Shown here one piece after another: positions 22,001 to 32,827 of a stretch of DNA of 64,000 nt. The DNA lies in NCBI GenBank assembly GCA_029448655.1, contig JACCLO010000038.1:1-64000 (forward strand), written 5' to 3'. The translations under genes and the position numbers were made by a program. Within the stretch, counting starts at the first letter, position 1. Each line of letters opens with the position of its first letter. Source of the DNA: Wolfiporia cocos. Taxonomy: Eukaryota; Basidiomycota; Agaricomycetes; Polyporales; Phaeolaceae. A model generated the notes under the pieces. The model searched no databases, was not told the DNA's origin, and saw only the letters and a program-made list of their open reading frames with translations.

Positions 22001-23973
22001 TGCTTCATGAAGTCGAACGCCTTTTGTTCTTTATCCGTCCACTGGAATCCTGTCCCTGTGACCGTTTTCGTGAGATCCACCAGGGGTCGGGCGTGCGTTG
22101 AGTAGTGATCGATAAATTTCCGATAGAAGTTTGCAAATCCTAGGAAGGATCTGACTTCCTTGAGATTTCGGGGAGTCGGCCACTCTTTAATCCTATTGAG
22201 TTTCGCTGGGTCCATCTGGATGTTTCCTGGGGTGATGACTAGTCCTAGAAATTCGACTCTGTCGACACCGAAGGCGCATTTCTCGGGTTTCACAAAGAGA
22301 TGGTTATCCACCAATCTCTGAAGGATTCGCCGTTCCCGTTCCTTGTGTGTTTTCTCGTCTTCTGAGAAAATGAGGATATCGTCCATGTAAACAAGCACCC
22401 ATCCTTCGAAGATTTCTTCTTTCAGGATTTCGTTCATCATTGCCTGAAAGGTCCCGGGTGCATTGCACAATCCGAAAAACATAACCGTGGGTTCGTACAA
22501 CCTTCGGTTTGTTTTGAAGGCCGCTTTCCATTCGTCTCCTTTCTTGATTCGCACGTTGTTGTACCCCGCTCTAAGGTCCATTTTCGTGAAAATCTTTGCT
22601 CCTTTTAGCTTTTCCAGGAGCTCCGAGATTAATGGCAAGGGATAGACGTTCTTTATCGTTCCTTCGTTCAGATATCGATAATCTTGACAGGGTCGTAGGC
22701 CGCTGTCTTTCTTTGGGACGAAGAAGAATGGTGACGCCATCGGGGATTTTGAAGGGACTATGAATCCCTTGGCCAGGTTTTCTTTTAGGAATTCGTCCAG
22801 CGCCTGTTGCTCTTTAGGCAACAGTGCATAGACTTTGCAGTCCTTCGGCACGAAATCGGGTTTTAATTCGATTGCGTGGTCCCATGGTCTCGACGGGGGG
22901 AACGCCGCTGCGGACTCCTTACTGAACACCTTGGTAAAGTCTAGTAGGTGTTTCGGGACCATTTCCTCAATTGTTCGTTCTGGTTCAGGGGTTTTCTGTG
23001 CGAATTCTTGGGACTTCGTCAGCGCTTTCCTGACAGCATTGATGATTTGTATCTTTGTTCGGAACTTCTTTCGTGTTTCCCCTTTCTCTCCTATGATCCT
23101 AGGGTTATCTTTTGCAAAGCGTCGGATCGCTTCGTACTCCTCAGGAGTATAGAGCCGCTGTGCTGTTTCTTCTGGCTGGTCCGTAGATCCAAATCCTTTC
23201 TCCCCTCGTTCTGTTTCATCTAGGTCCTCGACCTCCAAAATGTCGGGGGTTAGGTGTCGTTCGAAAATTATCTGGGCTATTCGCATGCCCGGGATAATTC
23301 TATGTGCTTTGTCTGAATAGTTGAAGACGATGGCTCCGACGTCTCCTCGGTAGTCCGAGTCTATGATTCCGGCCTGTACTACCAGTCCGTGTCTGAGGGT
23401 GTTGCCTGATCGTCCGGCCAACCTTCCATACGATCCCTTCGGGATCTTCATTTTTACTCCTGTGGAGACGAGTTTCCATCCTCCGGCGGGAATCTCGGTT
23501 TCTTCTGCAGCGTAAAGGTCATACCCTGCGGCTTCTTGGGTTCCCCTTGTCGGAATTTTCCCTTCTGGAGCAACTACCATTTCCACCGTATCCATTTGGA
23601 TCGTGGCTTCCGGTTTCTTTTCTTCTGCCCCTAGTATTGATCGTACATCGACTGTTTGGTCCTTCCAGTCGATTGTGGGGTTTTCGTCTTTTAGCCATCC
23701 ATACCCTAGAATCATATTCTCTGTTCCGATCGATCCTACCAAGAATCGGACCTTTCGCGTTTTCTGGGTCTTCGGATATCGTAGTAGTATGGTGGCTTCT
23801 CGGTCTATTCGCCCATCTTTGTTTTCTGTTCCGTCAACATTTTTGACGATAATCGGGTTCTTCAAGGGTTGCGTGGGCACCTTGTATTTTTCTACCACTC
23901 TGCTGTGGATCAGGTTTGACATTGCTCCTGAGTCGATTAGTGCATTGCACTTCACGGGTTTTGCCAGCGTCAT
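19066..23973 (-). pseudogene. pol: Element C Pol: PR-dUTPase-RT-RNaseH-IN-chromodomain, one in-frame TGA
   Basis: The frame is one ORF interrupted only by TGA at 20671-20673. Domains in order: protease (ALIDSGAMSNLIHS); a full trimeric dUTPase (AAGYDLYAAEE; GRSGNTLRHGL; GIIDSDYRGDV with the Asp and Tyr; GMRIAQIIF; RGEKGFGSTD); reverse transcriptase (FTKMDLRAGYNNVRI, YMDDIL); RNase H (ILETDASQFATGAVL, RSDHQNL); integrase (HDTIPAGHPG..CAICQQMK; DFVTD..SDRGPQF..TERMNQ); then after the TGA a GPF module and a chromodomain (YEVEAILADRW..FVKWKGYATADNSWED). The TGA sits where related proteins read Arg in TENRPAPLE, so CGA to TGA is likely. The first methionine at 23973 is not necessarily the translation start, since the frame is open back into gag. 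The C-terminal 300 residues beyond the chromodomain include CRQCGSASHWILDC, a perfect Cx2Cx4Hx4C knuckle. Confidence 0.93.
19163..20194 (-). CDS. Element C third ORF overlapping the pol 3' end
   Basis: 343 codons in a different frame from pol, overlapping its chromodomain end and tail. It is protein-like: a helical segment (SALFDIAQDLTHVYSSYQ, RAQREGLELLTNRLIDRL), FFTPDERRRVARPFDFMEG, then Pro/Arg-rich sequence, and HNEYLRDIPFPTG at the end. The zinc knuckle expected after such a protein lies in the pol frame instead (about 19150-19070). A third frame (18921-19271) carries the last stretch before the polypurine tract. The region may be an extra RNA-binding ORF broken by frameshifts, or genuine dual coding. 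No start context supports independent translation. Confidence 0.45.
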   Translation of the reverse strand: MERKEASILRQVERLCHSRQFMGRRGELGALQGADKRLPQDESQDNPDTRKQDSNSMSTTRHQLPRRTTTPGDADRREGRPRGTPPRRYSPQHLQSRHALLWYRAEGPFAGRADGWSALFDIAQDLTHVYSSYQNITEDLVRMEGQIRAQREGLELLTNRLIDRLAATTTARLRHALNDFEDREHVTPGRPEYTPRPACFFTPDERRRVARPFDFMEGDRVLFPLPTKTQRARRTGVRDPTPRIPGMGGNGRREPPARPTSPRATPERQRRANSTPPIRRSPSVQSITREEFERGAREHERDTASLPTWAQRNLHRAAHHWRYRHNEYLRDIPFPTGTSKALA

Positions 23974-24062
23974 GATTACCGGAATGAAGAGGGATCGATT
24001 CTTCTCGAACGAGGTAATTACATGCGCTGCTTTCTCGGAGGGTAAGACCGTGGGCTTCCCTC

Positions 24063-25898
24063 CTAGGCAAAATCCTGTTCTTCTACGAGCCGTGCTAGGA
24101 GCTCGGGGTTCTTGGCTTTCAGAGCCCTAATTGCTGTGACCGCTCTGTTAGCGGTGACATATTCAGTCTCTTCTTCGGAGACTTCTTCGATGCGAGCTTC
24201 TTGCTCGGCTTCTTCTTCTTCGGTTTTTCGAGTAGTCCGCCTAGGGCGGGCTGGTTTCCTCGGCCTCTTCGGGCAGTCTCGCGACATATGTCCTGGCTGA
24301 TGACAGGTGAAGCATTTTCCTTTCTTGATGTGATCGTCCCTTTCCTGGGTGGTCATTCGATCTACATCCATTGCGTTCGGATCTTTCGGTGCGGTTGTCT
24401 GTGGAGCACTAGTGCGTCCGTTATTCTGGTTCGAGGCTTGCCAAGCCTTTTTCTTGACAAACGGTTTGTCCCGTTTCAAGAATATCTTGTACGTATTTTC
24501 ATAGTACGAGGCAGCGGACTGCCATTCATCAATGGTTGCTGGTAGCGGTCGAACACCGATGATGTATCGGGTCGTGTGTTCGGGTAACCCTTTCTCAAAG
24601 AGGGTTATGAGCAACGCGTTTCCGTCCGCGCTGTATCGATCGTACTGGGCCTTTCCGGCCAAGTTGTTGAACTCGGTGATATAATCATCAATGTCCTTCC
24701 TGTCCTGGGTTACGTCCAGGATTTTCTTCCGCGCCTTCTGTACCTCTTCGATGGCTCCGAAGGCTTTCTGGAAGTCTGCATCAAACTGTGCAAGACTAGG
24801 TGGGAAGAATCGTTTCGTCTGGGGGTTCGTGTAAACCCGGTGGTAATTTTGTTTCCACTGGCCTGTTTTCCCCTTGTTCGAAATATAAGAGAGGATAAAG
24901 ATCACTCTCTGAACGTCGTTCTGGAATGATGTTTCGTACATCGTAAACCAGGAATTGCACTGGTTTATGAAGTTCTGCATGTCAGATCGTTCCCCGTCGA
25001 ATACGTCTGGGGGATTGATCTTTATCATCGGGGGTCGGTAGTACGGGTTTGGCGCCGGAGGTTGAGGCTGCGGCGCATTCGGTGGTGGAGGTCCTCCTCC
25101 TCCCGGGTATCCTCCACCTGGGTTTCCTGGGTTTCCTCCGGGGTTCCCTGGGTTTCCTCCAGGGTTTCCTCCTCCGGGGTTCGCGGGGGTTCCTCCTCCG
25201 AATCCTCCAGGAGGGGGGGCATTCCCTCCTCCGAGTCCGAAGTTTCCTCCCAGTCCTCCTCCGCTTGTACCTGCGGAGGTTCGTCCAAATAGGCCTGAAG
25301 GCCATGTTCCTGGGTTTGTCGTTCCCATTCCTCCGCTTGGGCTAGTCCAAGACGGATTTCCTCCGCTACCCATTCCGGGTGCGTTCTGTGGGGGGTTTCC
25401 AAAGAGGTCTGTTCCTCCAGCCATAGGCCCAATCCCACTCTGCGCAAAAGCAGATATAAATCCTGGAGGGTCCTGTCCTCCGGTCTGGCTGTTATCTGTT
25501 CCTGTAAAATTTCCAGGATTTCTCCCATCATCTCCGATGCGCTCAATTCCTGCCATTCCTGTGGCGCCCGAAGGCTGATTCGTATTTCCATCGGCATCGA
25601 AGGTTCTGTTGATGGTTTCGGTTTCGTTTTCGGTCAACGTCGCGGTTGACATCGGAGGGAGTTCTCCAAATCGTTCGAACGCTTCACGCGTTATTTCCCA
25701 AGCGGTCGTTCTTGCGGAGGGGTATACTTCTACCCACTTCGATGCCCTATCTTCTCTTGGAATGACAACAATTCCTCCGCGGTTACGGAAGGCTCCAATG
25801 GTGTCAGTCCACTCGTATCGGTTGAGTCTGTAGACTCCCTGAATGTCCTCGGGCAAGAGTTCAATCAGTCGTGCTGGGAATTCTGGTCCAAATATCAT
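24063..25898 (-). CDS. gag: Element C Gag (capsid, CCHC zinc knuckle)
   Basis: 611 codons from ATG at 25898. After an N-terminal MIFGPEFPARLIELLPEDIQ and an acidic/Ser-rich segment comes a strongly Gly/Pro/Asn-rich repeat region (about residues 180-285). The retrotransposon gag helical domain follows, with INPPDVFDGERSDMQNFIN, FILSYISNKGKTGQW and LITLFEKGLPEHT. Near residues 525-540 the zinc knuckle CFTCHQPGHMSRDC fits Cx2Cx4Hx4C, and is followed by a basic RPRKPARPRR patch. Gag forms the particle and binds RNA. The stop is at 24063-24065. The pol frame is already open over this stop in the -1 frame, which suggests Gag-Pol is made by -1 frameshifting, though I cannot name a certain slippery heptamer. 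Confidence 0.92.
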   Translation of the reverse strand: MIFGPEFPARLIELLPEDIQGVYRLNRYEWTDTIGAFRNRGGIVVIPREDRASKWVEVYPSARTTAWEITREAFERFGELPPMSTATLTENETETINRTFDADGNTNQPSGATGMAGIERIGDDGRNPGNFTGTDNSQTGGQDPPGFISAFAQSGIGPMAGGTDLFGNPPQNAPGMGSGGNPSWTSPSGGMGTTNPGTWPSGLFGRTSAGTSGGGLGGNFGLGGGNAPPPGGFGGGTPANPGGGNPGGNPGNPGGNPGNPGGGYPGGGGPPPPNAPQPQPPAPNPYYRPPMIKINPPDVFDGERSDMQNFINQCNSWFTMYETSFQNDVQRVIFILSYISNKGKTGQWKQNYHRVYTNPQTKRFFPPSLAQFDADFQKAFGAIEEVQKARKKILDVTQDRKDIDDYITEFNNLAGKAQYDRYSADGNALLITLFEKGLPEHTTRYIIGVRPLPATIDEWQSAASYYENTYKIFLKRDKPFVKKKAWQASNQNNGRTSAPQTTAPKDPNAMDVDRMTTQERDDHIKKGKCFTCHQPGHMSRDCPKRPRKPARPRRTTRKTEEEEAEQEARIEEVSEEETEYVTANRAVTAIRALKAKNPELLARLVEEQDFA

Positions 25899-25932
25899 GT
25901 GCCCTTACACCGTGGTAGGTGAGGGTGTGATA

Positions 25933-25943
25933 AGCTCGACCTT
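25933..25943 (-). promoter_or_regulatory. Predicted self-priming primer-binding site of element C
   Basis: Next to the 5' LTR, the sense strand reads AAGGTCGAGCT. This is the exact reverse complement of AGCTCGACCTT at the predicted RNA 5' end inside the LTR. No tRNA-type TGG motif is adjacent. This is the arrangement known from Tf1. Confidence 0.65.
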
Positions 25944-25944
25944 C

Positions 25945-26651
25945 TGTTACGGGTCGAACACCCGTTCGTATATTCGAGTCGCGAATATAGATCGTTCTTC
26001 TGCATGTGGGCGTATAGCCGTATGCAAGGCAAATGCTCGTTAGATGCCTTCAAGTCCTAGGTGAAGTTCCTAGGAGATCGTATAATATCCAATACGCGTT
26101 AGAGGATATAATCTGTTCAGGTGCGAGTCGAATAGAATATAAGACTCGCCTAAGTCCGAGAAGTCAGTGTGCACTTCGAGGACTTAGTCGTTCGGTTGCT
26201 CGAGTGAGAAATACTGAGCGTAGTTTCCTACGTTTGAGAACGAGTATAAGACTTCTTGTTTATACAACAAGGTCGAGCTGAAGAGCCTTGACAATAAGTA
26301 CATGAGCTTTTATACTACGCTGGGTTTTAGGGGTCAAGTCCATCCCAGATGCCACCGCTACTATCTACGCTATAGTATCAAACGTTTGATAAGTATGTAG
26401 TGATGTATCCGAAACGATAGATAGGGATGATGGTGGTTGAACACCATCTATCAGCTAATAAACGATGAAGGTGAAACGGTGGCAGAGTTGGATCTGCCAA
26501 AGGTGAAACGCGCCCTACATGCTAATACAACTGGGGATGCGCCCAGTAGAGTCACGAGTAGCCAGGGGGTTGGTTGCGCAACAAGTCCCTGTATCGTATT
26601 CGCCCGGTGGTGAGTTCTGTCGATATTCGAAAAATCAAAATAACCGTAACA
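25945..26651 (-). repeat. 5' LTR of element C
   Basis: 707 bp, same ends as the left copy. In sense (minus) orientation a TATAAAAG box lies at 26314-26307. The predicted transcript start, AGCTCGACCTT, is at 26279-26269, about 35 bases downstream. Confidence 0.93.
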
Positions 26652-26699
26652 CTCCCCAACCTGAGTTGCCCGAGAAAATAGCCACGGACTGAAGTGGAT

Positions 26700-28448
26700 T
26701 AGTGATGTGCCAGGCCCAGCCCAGCTCAAAAGCCCCGGCTTCGGCCCGGCTTGGATGGCCCATGGCTTTTCAAAACCTCAGGCCAGGCCCTCATTGACAG
26801 CTCACGGCTTGGCCCGGCCTAGGTCCCAGCTTGGCCGCGGCCTACCACTGCTAAGATAATCGTCACTTTAGCTTCAGAGCTTGAGATTCACCTTTGCCAA
26901 ACCTTTCCCAGATGAAATAGAACCTTTAATCCTCCGATCTATAGTAGGATTAAGCATGAAATAATCATTCACTAGCGCAGCATTCAGTAGCGTGCCTGCC
27001 ATATGGGGGATCATATAGGCGCCCAAAAGTGAGTGGCAGGCTTCAATGTTGAGGACTTGACTTTTCTGTAGTTTTAAATAAACAAGATAGGTGCACAATG
27101 ATTGAGTTGAGCATATAACTGGCCTGTATGGGCTTATATTGTGCCTGCCAGATATTGTAGCCATTAAGATCCCTAGGCCAGGGCTCAACAGCTTGGCCTG
27201 GCCTGGCCTGTATCTCAGGCCGGGCCCTGGGCCGTCTCTGTCACAAGCCAATTTCCAAGCCTAGTAGAACATCCTAGGTTGACACCCCACTCACGCCTCT
27301 TGCACGCTAAAGCACTCCATCCAAGCCCAGCTGGATACGTACGGCAATGCTAGTAGAAGCCCTCCGATACACAAGTCACTACGGGCACTAGCAGACCACC
27401 AGCAGTCCGAACCTTACACCAGTCCCAGTCCCCGGCAGTCAGTACAATACTGCCTAGTCCATACAACCTAGTCATGGGCCACCTCTAGGAACCACCAGCG
27501 TGGCTAGCACAGCAGTAACCCCAAGACAATCCAGGTTACCAGCCATCGCACATACACTACACACTAACTAGAGGAATGACCTATATTATGCACGTGACCT
27601 AAACACTACGCCCAATGTCTCACATCTCTTACACCACAGACACTCGCCATTACTGGCATAGACATTCCCCATTACAGGCAGGCCCCGACCTGTATAGACT
27701 TCTGCCCGTGGGATGGCAGCAATCCCATACAAGCACTAGACCTATGCACCTACAGTCTACGAGTCTACGCCCTACGCCTTCCCTTCAGTACCGCAACCTC
27801 TGGGAACCCGGGCCGTGAACGATCGACCCTCAGTACCGTAACCTCGGGAACCTAGGCCACCAAAAGCACCTTCAGACCACATCTTGTCAAACCACGCCAT
27901 TGGAATGGTGCACCCCCTGCCTGGGATGGCAGCACATGACCTATGAGGAGCACTGGTCGTTATACCCTGATCGACGAAAACCACCGATCATTACACCCGA
28001 TCGAAGCACTGATCACCACCGCCATTACTGGTATCACCCGATCGACAAGAACCACTGATCGTAACCCGATCGATTGGCAACCCCCCTGATCCAATCCCAT
28101 CACACTACGTTGCTATGGACATCTCGCTACGTACCAGTGCTCCAATGCCATTACCGGCCCCATAGCTTAGACCAATTGTATACCAGCAAGTAGATGACCC
28201 CATAGTCACGCGAGCCCCCACATGTACAAACAGTAGTAATATATAAGCCAGACAGTCTCGAGCATAAACCTCAGACTTGTCTTGGCCTCTTCTGGCTAGT
28301 AGTCCCAAATCAGGAAGGCACCTTTGTGTGAGCCCCCTTCCCCTGGTTGAGTGCTAGTTAGTAGCGTGTGTCAGTCTCAAGCCGTGCTGTAAAGCCCAGC
28401 TTGGCCCGGCCCAGCTCATGGCCCAAAGCTGGGCCTGGCACATCACTA
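26700..28448. mobile_element. hAT-like MITE copy 1 (TSD AAGTGGAT), carrying a nested solo LTR
   Basis: The terminal inverted repeats are TAGTGATGTGCCAGGCC and its complement GGCCTGGCACATCACTA. Perfect 8-bp duplications AAGTGGAT lie at 26692-26699 and 28449-28456. Both subterminal regions are GGCC-rich. It has no transposase. The 8-bp duplication and short TIR are typical of the hAT superfamily. Confidence 0.82.
27240..28373 (+). mobile_element. Solo LTR nested in MITE copy 1, TSD GTCTC
   Basis: 1134 bp from TGTCACAAGCC to GTGTGTCA, flanked by GTCTC at 27235-27239 and 28374-28378. The other MITE copies lack it at this position, which confirms the insertion. It contains many tandem-like phrases around CCGATCGA and CCATTAC (27880-28080). 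Confidence 0.82.
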
Positions 28449-28850
28449 AAGTGGATGGGATGAAGGGTTAAGAAATCAAGAGCTGCTGATGGCAACGTGA
28501 GTATACGATTCCAATACAAGTCTTTGTCGATCAATCTGGGGATCCCTAGTCCTTTGACAAAACTCTCCAAAACCATGAAAGAGAAATTGTCCTGGCCATT
28601 CAGGATGACCTGGTTGGAATACAAGGGGCAGAGGAGTTGATAGAAAAACCTCAATATGAACACATGTTCAGTGATGTAATTGAAGCGGCATGACATGACA
28701 GCAGAGGCATGATTGAAGTGATAAATATGAGTGAAGCTGCCCTGGCCATGTCATGGAGGGCATAAGCATACTGGGTGCCATGAGCAGAGAGGAGGTTGAG
28801 AGTGTCACAGACTGCCTCGGGTAAGGCTCTTATAGATATCACATGACTTG

Positions 28851-29827
28851 TTATTGTTTGTCTTAGGTTTGATAAGGTTTAGCTAGAATTCCCTGATACC
28901 TTAACAGTCATGCGCCCATACTTACAGTAGTGCCACCCATGTGACTCACCTTAGGTAGTGCACAGGCCACCTCTTTAGGGTAGACACAGTGTGTCCCCCT
29001 GTATGTACATATAGCGCGAGCTGAGGTCTTACAACCTCAGTTCTACTATTCTTGGCAACCAGGTCAATCCTCACTACCTCTGCGTGTGCGCCCGCCTGCG
29101 TCTTGGCAACACTACTATTCTATACTCGCTAGTCTGTGGTGCAAGACTGCACATACCGCTGTTGTCAGAAAAATATTTTCTCTCGGGTTCTCCGGGCAGG
29201 TCTGGATGTGCCGAGATAGGCGAGGTGTTCGAGGGGTTGATGTCGAGTAGTTTTACCGGTTGAACGTAGCCTGTAGCGATTTAGAACTGCGGCGGTGCGT
29301 CGAATAAAGTGGAAATAATAGACATTGACTCGAAAATGTTTGTGACCGATTTCCTAAGTCCTAAGCGTACGCCTCGAGCGCAGCCCTTCGTCTGACTTCG
29401 TCTGGGTGGAATTCGATGATTTGCTCGTATCTACACATCGCCTAAATACATGGAGAGCCACGAAATTTTCTACAACATTTTAAGTGTCCTAAAATTTCGA
29501 GTGTGCACCCTACAAGCTAGACAATCCAGAGACGAACCCTGAGATGGTGAAGACTGTCCTGAAACACAAGCAAATTATTTTATGAGACCGATCACCTGTA
29601 GATCTAGGGTGGTGCACCGAGGTTGGAGAGAAAAGACATGGAAAAAGCTATAGGAAGGCAGTTGGGGTTGGGCCAGACCTGGCTAGGCTAGAGAGCCTAG
29701 GGAAGCGTCAGATGGCACCTGTTTTGACTGGATGAGCAGCCAGATAGTGCCCGCAGGGCTTTTGCGACATTTCAGATTGTGCATGAGCCAGCGAAGGTTC
29801 ACTGTACGAGTATGATCGAGGCCGATC
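28851..29827. other. Non-coding, probable LTR remnant then unknown sequence
   Basis: From about 28885 to 29168 the sequence resembles the promoter half of the local LTR family: a TATA-like acatatag, then GCTGAGGT, a CTTAC loop, ACCTCAG, and TTGTCA at the end. No target duplication was found. From 29169 to 29827 I see no gene. Confidence 0.4.
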
Positions 29828-30314
29828 ATGATCGGTCAAGCTGTGGCTGAACTACCTCAGATGGGCATTCTGCCTACCAGCTGGCTTTCTGTGGTGTGTT
29901 CTGTGTCGTTTTGGTGTGTGTTTGATCGTGCCCTGGTATTCTTACATGTGTCTAAAGTCTATGGCACATTTATATTGCAGCCGCAGCCACGCGCGAGCTG
30001 GAACGGCCAAAGACAATCGAGGCAGGGCACCGGCCGTGCGGGCCGTCTGGTCCCTTGGGGACACCTGTTCCTGGCCGTGCATGGCATCCCGTGCATGGTC
30101 CAGGAGCGCCATCCCTTCAGATATGAAGCTTATTGAGGAGGAGCTGGACTATAGGTATCAAGTTGCTGAGGATGAAGTGGACGAGCAGTGTGAAGATGAA
30201 GAGGGAAACAGGGCAGAAAATTATAAAGACAAGGATGGGGATTTGGGTCTGGATGAGGACAGAGTTGACAATCTGGATGACCTGCTCAGCAAGAATGGCT
30301 TTGCACCACTTTGA
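29828..30314 (+). pseudogene. Open-frame remnant with acidic C-terminus
   Basis: Two overlapping plus-strand frames are open here. The one ending at 30314 finishes in a strongly acidic tail (EEELDYRYQVAEDEVDEQ, then DGDLGLDEDRVDNLDDLL). Acidic tails like this occur at the ends of some fungal transposases, but there is no catalytic motif. It lies directly left of MITE copy 2. Confidence 0.3.
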
Positions 30315-30597
30315 GCAATATACACAGCTTCTCAGATGTGCTCAGATTTTTGTAGTTTGAGCATTCTCAACATCATGTATACCACTTATTTTGTACATTG
30401 TGATTCTACATGATGGTTCTGAGGCCTCTAGGTGTGCACCACATTGTGTGGCATATGCCACAGGCTATAGTATATCCACATAGGTAAGCTGCAACAGCAC
30501 TTTGCAATTCATATGCCAGCCTGACTACCAAACAACAATTCTATACCAGTCTGATGATTAGTTTCCCAGTCACACATTGAATTTGACTAGTGATGTG

Positions 30598-31213
30598 CAG
30601 GCCCAGCCCAGCCCAAAAGCCCTGGCTTTGATGGCCCACCGCTTTTCAAAACCTCAGGCCGGGCCCTCACTGACAGCTCACAGCTTGGCCCAGCCTGGGC
30701 CAGGGCCAAGCTGGGGCCTACCACTGCTAGGATAGTCATCACTATAGCCTTGAAAGTTTGAAATACACCATTTTCAATTGTTCCTTGATGAAAAGGAACA
30801 TTGAGGCCTACAAATTATAGTGGTATTAAGTGTCAAAATAACCTTCCACCAGCATGGCATTCAGTAGTGCACCTGCCATATGGGGTATTGTATAGGTGCC
30901 CAATGGTGAGTGGCAGGCTTCAACATTAAGGACATGACTTATTGGCTTTTTATGTAGTCTGAAATGAACAGCATATAATACTATAGTTTAGTTAAGCATA
31001 CTACTATCCTGTACAATCTTATATTGTAGTTGCCAGACATTGTAGCCATTAAGGTCACCAGGCTGGGGCTCAACAGCTCAGCCTGGCTCAGCCTGAGATA
31101 CAAGCTGGGCCCTGGGCCATCTCAAGCCATGTTGTAAAGCCTAGCTCACCCCAGCCCAAGTAGGGCTTGGCCCAGCTTGGCTCTGGCCTCAAGCCAGGCC
31201 TGGCACATCACCT
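30598..31213. mobile_element. hAT-like MITE copy 2
   Basis: Same TIRs as copy 1, slightly diverged (TAGTGATGTGCAGGCCC...TGGCACATCACCT). The flanks are AATTTGAC and AGTTTGAC, an imperfect 8-bp duplication, so this copy is older. Internal sequence is homologous to copies 1 and 3. Confidence 0.75.
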
Positions 31214-31471
31214 AGTTTGACTGACATTGATAAGATACCTTCAGAGTGGCGATTGAATGCTACTCTGCTGTTGATATTATCAGCACTTATCTACAGAGAT
31301 CAGATCCTTCCTTGATTGGCAAGTACCTCCAGCACTGCTCCAGCACTGGTAAGTCATCTCTGTCAGGAATTAGAACCAGTTGTAATCACTTCAAATCAGT
31401 TCACACCTCATACAGTTCAATCCAAAGACAAACCAGTTCTACCCAAATCCTATAACCACCCCACATTAATG
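31214..31471. other. Short spacer, nothing recognised
   Basis: A 69-codon plus-strand frame is open from 31246, without motifs. Confidence 0.3.
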
Positions 31472-32090
31472 TGTCACAAGAAATTGTGGCGTCATTTTCC
31501 CCATTTTTCCATGTTTTTATGCCAAAATGCTGGTTTTTAGCCGCTCGTAGGACAGCACGTGCATAGGTAGATAAATGCTTTATCTTATCTAGCTACATCA
31601 CGGTCTTTCGTCATCACTAGGTAACAACGTCACCTTGTATTGTAGCACATGACTTGACTGCACACAGACCACACCTTTAGGGCAAGGCAGTTAGGTAGTT
31701 AGGGAGTTGCTGCATGTATATATACTTGGTGACGTCTGAGGTACTCCTCAGACTTAGTATCTCAGCCTAGGGGGTGTGTCCCCTGGCAACCTCTCAAAAC
31801 CCTCTGCTGCCTGGCTTGAGTGTAACAGCGAACTGCATTAGCAACAAGCCCGCTGCTCTCTCCTTGAGGGTGGGGGCCTCTTTCAATATTATTCTTGCTT
31901 CACTCTCTGCTCGCTAGTCTGGGGGCATTGTGGTACACTCATGGGTTGTGACCTCAGGCATTCGGTGAGGCATCTCAATAGATGCAGCCTCCTGTTCTCC
32001 CCTTACGAGGATGGGGGCCCTGTAGGGCGGATATATAGGATATATAGGGGTTCCCCCGCTTAGGCAGGTAGCATGGTGGTTACCGTGTCA
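31472..32090 (+). mobile_element. LTR-like element, related to the solo LTR at 51534
   Basis: It starts TGTCACAAGAAATT and ends TACCGTGTCA. It has a TATATATAC box at about 31716 followed by the hairpin TCTGAGG/TACT/CCTCAGA (31735-31752). It shares long phrases with 51534-52126 (ggcctaggggg, tgtcccctgg, cctctgctgc). No matching 5-bp duplication is visible (TAATG against TATCA), so it may be a recombined remnant. Confidence 0.6.
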
Positions 32091-32195
32091 TATCACAACA
32101 TCTCAGAAGCCCAAGAAACTGTTCTAATACTCCCAACAAAACAAAGCTACCACAAGGCAATATCTAAACATAAGGTTTATCAAATTCCTGATCTA

Positions 32196-32559
32196 TGTCA
32201 CAGATCTGGGACATTCTACGAATTTTTCTATATTTTTACCTATTTTTCTGGCATTTCTACGAGCTTATTTACACTTACACTTGTAACCGCCCATAGACAC
32301 GTCCATGTACACAAACAACACATACATAACATGCATGTCCAAACTAGTTACTCAGCGGACTAGTTCTCCGAAGTCACACCCCTTAGTAATATCCCAATAC
32401 CAGGCTATGTCACTAGGGATGACATGGAATACCGTGTGTATCATGCAATGGGGAATACCCCCCTAATATAACCCTATACTCCTGATGAGGAGGAGCAGGC
32501 TATGTCCTGCCTATAAGATGCAGGTCACCATGCATGTCATAAGTCTCAGTGGTCGAGTA
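32196..32559 (+). mobile_element. Truncated LTR, same subfamily as the 15152 solo LTR
   Basis: It begins TGTCACAGATCTGGGACAT. Shared phrases with the reverse complement of 15152-15850 include ACTCAGCGGACTA and ATACC(A/G)GG(C)TATGTCA. It is cut at about 32559 by the short element that follows. Confidence 0.6.
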
Positions 32560-32573
32560 TGACACGGATAACT

Positions 32574-32827
32574 TATCACAAGACGCGCTGCGGACCCAAT
32601 GCAACGTGCTTATGAGTGGCATAATAGCCACTCCCCCAAAAGGGCTACGATAACAGCTCATGCTGCTATCGAGGGTCCAGCTATATCTGCAGTTCATATT
32701 CCCACGCTCGGCGCCTATTAGACACTCTATGGTGTAGGCCATGTATGCCGGCGCCACGTACGGGTAATGTACCCTAGTTATTGCTCCGTAACGTCTATGA
32801 TATTATGCTTTCGCATTATCTGTGACA
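32574..32827 (-). repeat. Left 254-bp terminal repeat of the short element
   Basis: Direct copy of 33240-33493. A related, diverged single copy in the opposite orientation lies at 49625-49858. Confidence 0.8.

Larger units (their letters stand above)
18203..26651 (-). mobile_element. Element C: near-complete Ty3/gypsy chromodomain retrotransposon with internal dUTPase
   Basis: The element is 8449 bp, bounded by 707-bp direct repeats that begin TGTTACGG and end CCGTAACA, with 5-bp duplications CTCCC at 18198-18202 and 26652-26656. Coding is on the minus strand: gag, then pol in the -1 frame, then a 3' region open in several frames. I count only about four differences between the LTRs, which implies a recent insertion. 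The polypurine tract is next to 18909 and the primer site next to 25945. Coding capacity is complete apart from an in-frame TGA in the integrase. Confidence 0.93.
17931..28850 (-). pseudogene. One ORF dissected by element C and an hAT-like MITE
   Basis: Three short host pieces, at about 28850-28457, 26699-26657 and 18202-17931, join into a single open minus-strand frame. The join requires removing element C (18203-26651, TSD CTCCC) and the MITE (26700-28448, TSD AAGTGGAT), each with one target copy. Codons run without a stop across both excision points: LHPIHFS continues into PWLFSRATQVGE, which continues into GLLIYWCLLPENWHLTQ. The frame ends IKEQYC at 17931. I do not recognise the product. 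It could be a host gene or an older transposon's transposase. The insertion order cannot be set from these junctions alone. Confidence 0.55.

Noticed and set aside
25040..25350. Plus-strand frames opposite the Gly-rich part of gag
   Set aside because: Antisense of a Gly/Pro repeat stays open by composition; the minus-strand gag explains it.
27880..28090. CRISPR-like or satellite array of CCGATCGA/CATTAC phrases
   Set aside because: Spacing is irregular and units vary; simple sequence wording within a solo LTR.
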